Origin: Rhodoferax sp. | GTDB lineage: Bacteria > Pseudomonadota > Gammaproteobacteria > Burkholderiales > Burkholderiaceae_C | DNA: 7,002 bases | Reading direction: 5' to 3' | Assembly (NCBI GenBank): GCA_020048795.1 | Contig: JAIFMA010000055.1 | Span: 1 to 7,002 of the forward strand | Shown here: positions 1 through 6,441 of the stretch, piece by piece | Numbering within the stretch: the first letter of the stretch is position 1 | Layout: the number at the start of each line of letters is the position of its first letter | The notes under the pieces: generated by a model | What the model was told of the DNA's origin: nothing | Database searches by the model: none | What the model saw: only the letters and a program-made list of their open reading frames with translations | Translations under genes and position numbers: made by a program

Positions 1-270
1 GCAAAAGCGGTTGACCGTGAGGCCCGACACGCTGACTGGGCAGCCGGCGCGCAGTGCGATCTGGCGGGCGATGTTGGAGCCGGTGGCTCCTTCGGGCAGG
101 GCGCAGCCCATGATCACATCTTCAACTTGCGCCGCCTCGATGCCGGCGCGGGATATGGCATGTTCAACCGCGTGGCCACCCAGGGTGGCACCATGGGTCA
201 TGTTAAAGGAACCCTTCCAGCTCTTGGCAAGCGGGGTGCGGGCGGTGGAGACGATGATGGCTTGGGTCAT
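1..270 (-). CDS. Thiolase (acetyl-CoA C-acyltransferase), N-terminal part, cut by window edge
   Basis: The first 90 codons of a thiolase are present; the rest lies beyond base 1. Thiolases cleave 3-ketoacyl-CoA with CoA to give acetyl-CoA and a shortened acyl-CoA, or run the reverse condensation. The protein begins MTQAIIVSTARTPLAKS, contains the family segment GATGSNIARQIALRAG (residues 61-76) and ends at TVNRFC, whose Cys90 is the expected nucleophilic active-site cysteine and is the very last visible codon. The ATG at 270-268 is supported by AGAAGG (282-277) six bases upstream. It lies downstream of, and in the same direction as, the FadB-type gene, so it probably supplies the thiolase step for that enzyme, as FadA does for FadB. 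The missing C-terminal part would be needed to separate a FadA-type degradative thiolase from an acetoacetyl-CoA thiolase, so no gene symbol is given. Confidence 0.93.
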   Translation of the reverse strand, partial: MTQAIIVSTARTPLAKSWKGSFNMTHGATLGGHAVEHAISRAGIEAAQVEDVIMGCALPEGATGSNIARQIALRAGCPVSVSGLTVNRFC

Positions 271-292
271 GATGTGCCTTCTAAGGTGTTAC

Positions 293-335
293 TGTATTGA
301 TAGCGGACAGCGCTTGATGGATATGAGATAGAGGC
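293..335. repeat. Short interspersed repeat of the Comamonadaceae type
   Basis: This segment is AT-richer than its surroundings and lies between the thiolase start and the palindrome pair. It includes the core GCGCTTGATGGATATG and ends in ATAGAGGC. From memory it resembles a roughly 45-bp repeat scattered between genes in Comamonadaceae genomes (GCTAT...AGCGCTTG...TAGAGGC). A weaker relative lies inside dsbB at 6079-6122; I count about 25 matches over 43 aligned positions. The family assignment is recall plus visual comparison, not a search. It would form part of the 5' leader of any thiolase transcript starting further upstream. Confidence 0.5.
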
Positions 336-370
336 CTATTTCTTCCAAGACTTTTCGGTGTTGTGGTCCG

Positions 371-457
371 CCGAATTGGGGTCAGAGCCCCATTCGGGGA
401 AACTGTGGTGACGAATGACAAGATGCTGGGCCGAATGGGGATCCGACCCCAAATCTG
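371..457. repeat. Pair of 27-bp palindromic elements in inverted orientation
   Basis: Copy A (371-397) is itself a near-perfect inverted repeat: CCGAATTGGGG, a 6-base loop TCAGAG, then CCCCATTCGG, giving a 10-bp stem with one bulged T. Copy B (431-457) read on the minus strand matches copy A at 23 of 27 positions and keeps the GGGG/CCCC core, though its outer arm (AAATCTG) has decayed. The copies are separated by 33 bp (398-430). A head-to-head pair of small palindromes resembles REP/BIME-type elements, and GGGGTCAGAGCCCC-like cores are, from memory, common between genes in Burkholderiales. The pair sits between the fadB stop and the thiolase start. A separate small hairpin (GCGCC-GTT-GGCGC, 469-481) follows the fadB stop. 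None of these has a T-tract, so they are not convincing intrinsic terminators, although they could stabilise the fadB 3' end. Confidence 0.7.
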
Positions 458-487
458 CTACGCCGCGTGCGCCGTTGGCGCCTGTCA

Positions 488-2584
<2,097 letters not shown>

Positions 2585-2607
2585 AAGGTCTTCCTTTTGA
2601 ATAAAAT

Positions 2608-2621
2608 AGAACGATCGTGCT
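2608..2621. promoter_or_regulatory. Candidate repressor operator upstream of fadB
   Basis: AGAACGATCGTGCT is a 14-bp palindrome with one mismatched pair, centred between 2614 and 2615, 30 bases upstream of the fadB ATG. A possible -10 box TACAAT lies on the minus strand at 2630-2625, just upstream of the palindrome, so a bound protein would cover the likely transcription start; the corresponding -35 is weak. Beta-oxidation genes in proteobacteria are often controlled by TetR-family repressors that sense acyl-CoA (PsrA, FadP), and such proteins bind short palindromes like this one. The regulator itself is not in the window and I have not matched the site to a published consensus. Confidence 0.45.
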
Positions 2622-2747
2622 TTTATTGTAGAAAACTCCGCCATCCCGAGCACTGCGGGTTAACCCTAGGTCTGTCGCCTAAAGGACAGCACAGCTCGAT
2701 TGCCACGTCGTGACGCGCCCTGCGATAGCACCGTCTGGTTCACCGAC

Positions 2748-3443
2748 TCATACCTGTAGCCACTCCTGACGCAGCACGCTGTCCTGGCGCAGGCTTTGCG
2801 GGCTGCCGTCAAACACGATCCGGCCATGCCCCATGACAGCGCAGCGGTCGGCCACGTCCAGCGCAATGGTCAGTTTCTGCTCGATCAGCAACACTGCGGT
2901 GCCATGCTGCCTGAGCGTTTTGAGAAAATCGGCGACAACCCCGACCCACTGCGGTGCCAGCCCCTCGGTCGGTTCGTCAATGACGATCAGCGCCGGGTCA
3001 CCCATCAGCGTACGGCACAGCGCCAGCATTTGCTGCTCGCCCCCCGAGAGCACACCGGCGCGTACCCCGGCCCGGGTCTGAAGTTGTGGAAACAGAGCAA
3101 ACATGTCGTCAAGACTCCAGCGACCCTGCCTGGAGCCAGGCTTTTGGCCGAGGATCAGGTTTTGTGTCACCGTCAGATCAGGGAATACATCACGGCGCTC
3201 GGGCACATAACCGATACCCAGACGTGCGATCTCGAAGGTTTTCATGCCCAGAATGTTCTGGCCACGCCAGTCGATACGGCCCTGCGCCGCCGCCAGACCC
3301 ATGACAGCCCGGGCCAGCGTTGATCGCCCGCAGCCGTTGCGCCCGAGCAGTGCCACGATTTCACCGGCCGCAAGCTGCAAGGTCACGTCTTGCAACACCA
3401 GACTTTGGCCATAGCCGGCTGACAAATTCTTGATGTTCAACAT
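2748..3443 (-). CDS. LivF-like ABC transporter ATP-binding protein with altered Walker A
   Basis: This 231-aa cytoplasmic ATPase matches the LivF group, which powers uptake of branched-chain amino acids and related compounds. The fold is complete: MLNIKNLSAGYG start, Walker A at 34-42 (GRNGCGRST), the LivF-like segment GIGYVPERRDVFPDLTV (76-92), ABC signature LSGGEQQ (132-138), Walker B ALIVIDEP (151-158) with Glu157, and LLIEQK at the switch region, where LivF proteins normally carry Gln. The invariant Walker A lysine is replaced by Arg40 (codon CGA at 3326-3324). The ATG at 3443 is preferred over an upstream in-frame TTG at 3494 because it gives the usual LivF N-terminus; a modest GGACGG lies 8 bases before it. 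It begins 57 bp after mnmC on the same strand. No LivG, LivH, LivM or binding protein is visible, so its transporter partners and substrate are unknown and no gene symbol is assigned. Confidence 0.85.
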   Translation of the reverse strand: MLNIKNLSAGYGQSLVLQDVTLQLAAGEIVALLGRNGCGRSTLARAVMGLAAAQGRIDWRGQNILGMKTFEIARLGIGYVPERRDVFPDLTVTQNLILGQKPGSRQGRWSLDDMFALFPQLQTRAGVRAGVLSGGEQQMLALCRTLMGDPALIVIDEPTEGLAPQWVGVVADFLKTLRQHGTAVLLIEQKLTIALDVADRCAVMGHGRIVFDGSPQSLRQDSVLRQEWLQV

Positions 3444-3500
3444 TGGCCGCACCGTCCAATCCAAAGAAACCGCCCTTGCCGCACTGTCGCGCAAAAGATT

Positions 3501-5318
3501 TCACGCACGCAATGCTTCCAGCGCTTTGGCCAGGCTGGCCTCGACCGGCCAGGGCTCCGCCCCCATCCGGGCCGCCAACAGTTCAGCGCACAGTACCGAA
3601 AAACTCAAACCCCTGGAGCCCAAACCCGCACAGATCCACAAACCGGGTTGATGGCCAGCATCAAGCGGACCCACCAGTGGCATTCTGTCGCTGCTGACAC
3701 AGCGGCTGCCTTTCCATGTGTTGAGTGCCGCAGACCCAAAGACGGGTGTCAGTTGATTCGCCAATACGGGCAAGAGCCGCCGCAAATGCGCCAGATTTTG
3801 GGCATGATTGTCCTGATCGGCACGCTCAGGCTGGTTGTCGGGCTGGTACGACGACCCACAGTACCAGGCACTGCCGCCATCCAGCGGGATCAGCGAAATC
3901 AAACTGCCCGAGCCGTTGACTGGACGAGGTGGAAAGTGATGCGGTGCCGTTTCCGGCCCTTCATGCCTGGCCCAGCTCAGAAGCCCACGCATGCCCTGGG
4001 TGGCAGGCAGGGCCTTGAGCCGTTGTGCCAGCTCAAGATTTTGCGATGCCAACTTTTCAAGCAGATCACGCGCGCCGCAGGCATTGGCCAGTACCACACG
4101 TTCAGCCCGGCACAAAACGGCCCCGGTGACATCCAGCAGTTGCCAGACCCCTGCGTCAAACCGCAAACTGCTGACTTGAGCGTTGGCTTGAAATCTCACG
4201 CCGGGTTGATGCAGCCATGCGCCCACCAATTCGGCCGGTTTGACCCAGGCACCCAAGACGTGCCAAAGGCCGGGGCCCAGAGCCGCTGCGGCACCTGGTG
4301 TGGCCTCGGTGCCTGGCACTGCCCATTCCTTGCCAACCTCGGGCCAGCTTGCAGGCAACTGCGGGGTGCCGCCAATCTGGCGCTCCAGCACACCCCCAGA
4401 GGCCCATTGTTGCCCGGCTTGCAGGTGTTCGCGGACTTGTTGCAGCATCATTCGGATGCCCGCGCGTGACAGGCGCGACAGACGGCAGTCGTCGCTCGAA
4501 ACGTGTGGCACCACCAGCCCGACCGGCAAGCCCGATGCCCCCGCAGCAGGCATGTCTGCCTGATCGAGCACAAAAACCCGCCAGCCCCGCCGCGCCAGCG
4601 AACTGGCTACGCTGGCACCGGCCAGGCCTGCGCCGATCACGGCGCAGCGTTGAATGGGCAGCGCATCGAGGGTGCCGGGGTGTCGTGAGTTTTTGAGCGT
4701 CCAGGGCGGCTCGAAAACCGCGTCACAGGGGTGCCATGTTGCGCCACCGGGTGAGGCTGGGGTGGCGGCCAACGCAAACCCGCATTGTTTCAGATGACCG
4801 CGCAACCTGGCCACCACGGTGTCAGTGGCCGGCGCGCCTTGGGTTTGCAGCCGGGTGCCGCGCCTGCAACAGCGGGCCAATGCCTTGATTGACCACAAGG
4901 ACTCGGGCTCGAGTGCGCCAGACTGTGGATCAGCATGGAGGTGGAGCGTCACCGCATCGGCGTAAAACTGCTGCTCGCGCAATAGCTGCATGGCATCACC
5001 CACACACAGTGTCAGCGTCACCTGTCCCTGGGCCAGCAAAAAACGATGAAAGCCCGGAAGCAATCCAAACCATTGCGCCACCAGTGTCCGTGCCAACGCT
5101 TGCAGGTCGGGGTCAGCACCGCACTGCGCCACCAGCAAGCCAGCCGCCGGGGCAGCCGGGCACAGTGCCACATAGTGCAATACCCGGGGTCGATCTGGGT
5201 CGCGCTGCCAAGCCAGCCAGGTTTCAAAAAAAATCCGTCCGGCACAAAAGTGGGTATCAAGCACCCGCCAACCAGGCGGGCCCTGCCTGCGCTCGATGGC
5301 TGATTGGCCAGCCTGCAC
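3501..5318 (-). CDS. mnmC: MnmC-like tRNA U34 modification protein: intact FAD oxidase domain, degenerate N-terminal methyltransferase domain
   Basis: MnmC finishes mnm5s2U at the wobble base of certain tRNAs: its FAD domain converts cmnm5 to nm5 and its N-terminal domain methylates nm5 with SAM. Here the oxidase half (about residues 222-605) looks sound: AVIGAGLAGASVA (226-238) for FAD, ASGLPVGLVVPHVS (261-274), SRCVSSDRMPLVG (538-550) and AGLGSRGL (564-571). The N-terminal half starts about 50 residues late, directly at WRVLDT. Its SAM motif, GFGLGLNF in typical MnmC, reads HFCAGRIF (23-30), the acidic SAM ribose-binding position reads Cys53, and the DGFxP catalytic motif is replaced around residues 126-131 (HLHADP). 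Nearby conserved stretches such as GLLPGFHR and TLTLCVGDA remain. No ATG start exists near the N-terminus; GTG at 5318 has GAGGA (5331-5327) 8 bases upstream overlapping the yggX stop, so translation is probably coupled to yggX. The name follows the oxidase domain; loss of methylation is inferred. Confidence 0.88.
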   Translation of the reverse strand: MQAGQSAIERRQGPPGWRVLDTHFCAGRIFFETWLAWQRDPDRPRVLHYVALCPAAPAAGLLVAQCGADPDLQALARTLVAQWFGLLPGFHRFLLAQGQVTLTLCVGDAMQLLREQQFYADAVTLHLHADPQSGALEPESLWSIKALARCCRRGTRLQTQGAPATDTVVARLRGHLKQCGFALAATPASPGGATWHPCDAVFEPPWTLKNSRHPGTLDALPIQRCAVIGAGLAGASVASSLARRGWRVFVLDQADMPAAGASGLPVGLVVPHVSSDDCRLSRLSRAGIRMMLQQVREHLQAGQQWASGGVLERQIGGTPQLPASWPEVGKEWAVPGTEATPGAAAALGPGLWHVLGAWVKPAELVGAWLHQPGVRFQANAQVSSLRFDAGVWQLLDVTGAVLCRAERVVLANACGARDLLEKLASQNLELAQRLKALPATQGMRGLLSWARHEGPETAPHHFPPRPVNGSGSLISLIPLDGGSAWYCGSSYQPDNQPERADQDNHAQNLAHLRRLLPVLANQLTPVFGSAALNTWKGSRCVSSDRMPLVGPLDAGHQPGLWICAGLGSRGLSFSVLCAELLAARMGAEPWPVEASLAKALEALRA

Positions 5319-5329
5319 GCAAAAAATCC

Positions 5330-5602
5330 TCAGGCCTTGGGGGGCACGTAACCCTGCGCGGCATCAGCGCCGCCACCAAAAAAGTGGTTTTCCATCTGGC
5401 GCGCCAAGTATTGACGCGCCCGCGCATCGGCCAAGTTCAGGCGGTTTTCATTGACCAGCATGGTCTGGTGCTTGAGCCATTGCGCCCAGGCTTCCTTGCT
5501 GACGCTTTGCCAGATGCGTTTTCCCAGTTCTCCAGGGTAAGGCGGAAAATCGAGCCCTTCAGCTTCGATACCCAGTTTGATGCAATTTACAGTGCGCGCC
5601 AT
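5330..5602 (-). CDS. yggX: YggX, Fe(2+)-trafficking / oxidative damage protection protein
   Basis: This 90-aa protein has the full length and N-terminus of the YggX family (MARTVNCIKLGIEAEGLDFPP), including the conserved Cys7. It continues with PYPGELGKRIW and EAWAQWLKHQTMLVNENRLN, which are family hallmarks. YggX proteins are small cytoplasmic factors linked to protection of iron-sulphur clusters and to iron handling under oxidative stress; the precise biochemical role is still debated. The ATG at 5602 is chosen because AAAAGGG (5614-5608) lies 5 bases upstream and the next in-frame ATG upstream (5617) would add non-family residues. It is the first gene of the minus-strand run, its stop overlaps the mnmC Shine-Dalgarno, and it is transcribed divergently from the gene at 5688. 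No convincing promoter for it could be picked out by eye. Confidence 0.95.
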   Translation of the reverse strand: MARTVNCIKLGIEAEGLDFPPYPGELGKRIWQSVSKEAWAQWLKHQTMLVNENRLNLADARARQYLARQMENHFFGGGADAAQGYVPPKA

Positions 5603-5624
5603 GGTTACCCTTTTCATGTATCGG

Positions 5625-5654
5625 TCAAAAGCGTGAACTTTAGCAAGCTTTTGA
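5625..5654. promoter_or_regulatory. 8-bp inverted repeat in the divergent intergenic region
   Basis: TCAAAAGC (5625-5632) and GCTTTTGA (5647-5654) form a perfect 8-bp inverted repeat with a 14-base spacer. The arm centres are 22 bp apart, about two helical turns, which suits a dimeric regulator. The right arm overlaps the -35 box of the plus-strand promoter and the left arm lies just upstream of the yggX Shine-Dalgarno, so one bound protein could affect both directions. No regulator is identified, and an AT-rich repeat of this size can arise by chance. Confidence 0.35.
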
Positions 5655-5679
5655 ACAATCGCCGCGACTGAAGTAAAAT
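5651..5679 (+). promoter_or_regulatory. Sigma70-type promoter for the small cysteine protein and dsbB
   Basis: TTGAAC (5651-5656) and TAAAAT (5674-5679) are separated by exactly 17 bases; the boxes match the TTGACA/TATAAT consensus at 5/6 and 5/6 positions. The normal initiation distance of about 7 bases puts the start site near 5686, while the ATG is at 5688. The bases before the ATG (AATCCGGCCCT) contain no Shine-Dalgarno. The transcript is therefore predicted to be leaderless or to have a leader of only a couple of bases. Confidence 0.7.
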
Positions 5680-5687
5680 CCGGCCCT

Positions 5688-5918
5688 ATGGCAAAAGCAG
5701 ATACCAAAACCAAAATTGTGGCCGATGGCCTGCGTTACAAATCCAAGGTGTCGGGTTCGCCCTTCACTGCCGCGACCTCGTTTGGCGCAGCAACCATGTC
5801 GTGCTTCCTGTGCGGCAAGCACCGGGCTCGATCCCAAATGGTGTCCAAGAAGATTTTGGGCAAGTCTCAGGCTGTGTGTTCACCGTCGTGCAAGGCGCTC
5901 GACGAAGCCAATAAATAA
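5688..5918 (+). CDS. Small conserved-looking four-cysteine (zinc-ribbon-like) protein of unknown function
   Basis: This 76-aa protein is not assigned to any family with a known role. It is basic in its first half (MAKADTKTKIVADGLRYKSK) and has a central hydroxyl/alanine stretch (SPFTAATSFGAATM, 24-37). It then carries two cysteine pairs, Cys39-x2-Cys42 and Cys64-x3-Cys68, 21 residues apart, with His45 between them. That spacing suggests a single zinc-ribbon or treble-clef knuckle, and the charged surroundings would suit nucleic-acid or ribosome binding; this is inference. There is no signal peptide or membrane segment, so it should be cytoplasmic and is unlikely to be a substrate of neighbouring DsbB. 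I recall similar proteins in Comamonadaceae but cannot verify this here. The ATG follows a strong promoter with no Shine-Dalgarno. It ends 3 bp before dsbB, so the two genes are probably co-transcribed. Clean codon use throughout supports a real gene. Confidence 0.85.
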   Translation: MAKADTKTKIVADGLRYKSKVSGSPFTAATSFGAATMSCFLCGKHRARSQMVSKKILGKSQAVCSPSCKALDEANK

Positions 5919-5921
5919 CGA

Positions 5922-6434
5922 ATGTTGTCGTGGGTGCTTCCGGTGATCGACGGCGCGATCAGCCGCGTCTATCTGGGTCTGGGTGCCGTCTGTTTTGTCA
6001 TGCTGGCGTTTGGCCTGTACCTGCAGCACGGTGTCGGGCTTGACCCCTGCCCGATGTGCATTGTGCAGCGTTATGCTCTACTATTTGTAGCTATTATCGC
6101 TTTGCTGACGGGGGCTAGCGGCAAAAAATGTATCCATCTGCTGGGTGCGGCACTGCTCTTGATAGGGGCTGGTTTTGGTGCGTTTGTGGCGGCGCGCCAG
6201 AGCTGGTTGCAATGGTATCCACCAGAAATCGCCACTTGCGGGCGCGACTTCTACGGCATGATCGAAAGCTTTCCACTGAACCGTGCCATCCCCATGATTT
6301 TCCGGGGCAGTGGTGATTGCGCCAAGGTGGACTGGGCATTTTTGGGCGGTTCGCTGGCCAACTGGTCGTTTGTCTGCTTCACCCTGATTGGGGTATTGGC
6401 CTTGCTGATCCTCTGGCGCAAGGCCACGCGCTGA
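5922..6434 (+). CDS. dsbB: DsbB, disulfide bond formation protein (quinone reductase for DsbA)
   Basis: This 170-aa inner-membrane protein reoxidises periplasmic DsbA and passes the electrons to quinone. Four hydrophobic segments can be seen (about residues 15-34, 51-65, 71-92 and 146-165). The first periplasmic loop holds Cys43 and Cys46 in DPCPMCIVQRY, and the second holds Cys106 (ATCGRDFYGMIESFPL) and Cys133 (GSGDCAKVDW), giving the full set of four redox cysteines. ARQSWLQWYPPE (91-102) is typical of beta-proteobacterial DsbB. Length fits the family. The ATG at 5922 lies 3 bp after the upstream stop with no clear Shine-Dalgarno, so translation is probably coupled to the upstream gene. Codons 53-67, in the second membrane segment, contain repeat-like, AT-richer sequence (see separate entry). 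The gene ends 7 bp from the convergent ppk2 stop, with no visible terminator between them. Confidence 0.96.
   Translation: MLSWVLPVIDGAISRVYLGLGAVCFVMLAFGLYLQHGVGLDPCPMCIVQRYALLFVAIIALLTGASGKKCIHLLGAALLLIGAGFGAFVAARQSWLQWYPPEIATCGRDFYGMIESFPLNRAIPMIFRGSGDCAKVDWAFLGGSLANWSFVCFTLIGVLALLILWRKATR
6079..6122. repeat. Repeat-like segment read through inside dsbB
   Basis: Starting at TACTATTTGTAGCTATTATC and ending in GGGGGCTAGCGGC, this 44-bp segment resembles the Comamonadaceae repeat at 293-335: shared features are TATT, TAGC, CGCTT and a terminal TAG-GGC. I count about 25 of 43 matching positions, which is suggestive, not decisive. It encodes DsbB residues 53-67 (LLFVAIIALLTGASG) in frame, forming much of the second membrane segment. 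Codons such as CTA CTA and GTA contrast with the GC-rich codons around them. Confidence 0.4.
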
Positions 6435-6441
6435 AACAAGC

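Noticed and set aside
469..481. GCGCC-GTT-GGCGC hairpin after fadB as a terminator
   Set aside because: No U-run follows on the transcribed strand, and the thiolase lies downstream in the same direction.
2585..2653. Upstream extension of fadB by 23 residues from an in-frame ATG at 2653
   Set aside because: The extension matches no crotonase N-terminus, while the internal ATG at 2584 has a strong Shine-Dalgarno and the family start.
2657..2670. Overlapping palindromes GGGTTAACCC and CCTAGG upstream of fadB
   Set aside because: They are short and off the likely promoter position, with no supporting context; such palindromes occur by chance.
2672..2689. CTGTC-N8-GACAG inverted repeat after the LivF-like gene, considered as a terminator
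   Set aside because: The stem is only 5 bp with an 8-base loop and no T-tract follows, so it does not meet the pattern of an intrinsic terminator.
3648..4469. 273-codon open frame on the plus strand opposite mnmC
   Set aside because: It lies wholly within the MnmC oxidase domain, shows no recognisable motif and has no Shine-Dalgarno-supported start.
5018..5260. 80-codon alternate-frame stretch on the mnmC strand, considered as evidence for a frameshift
   Set aside because: The annotated frame aligns with MnmC without a break through the A tract; the alternate frame has no family features.
4889..5671. 260-codon open frame on the plus strand over mnmC and yggX
   Set aside because: It runs antisense across two genes with clear family matches and through their intergenic region; composition is that of a shadow frame.
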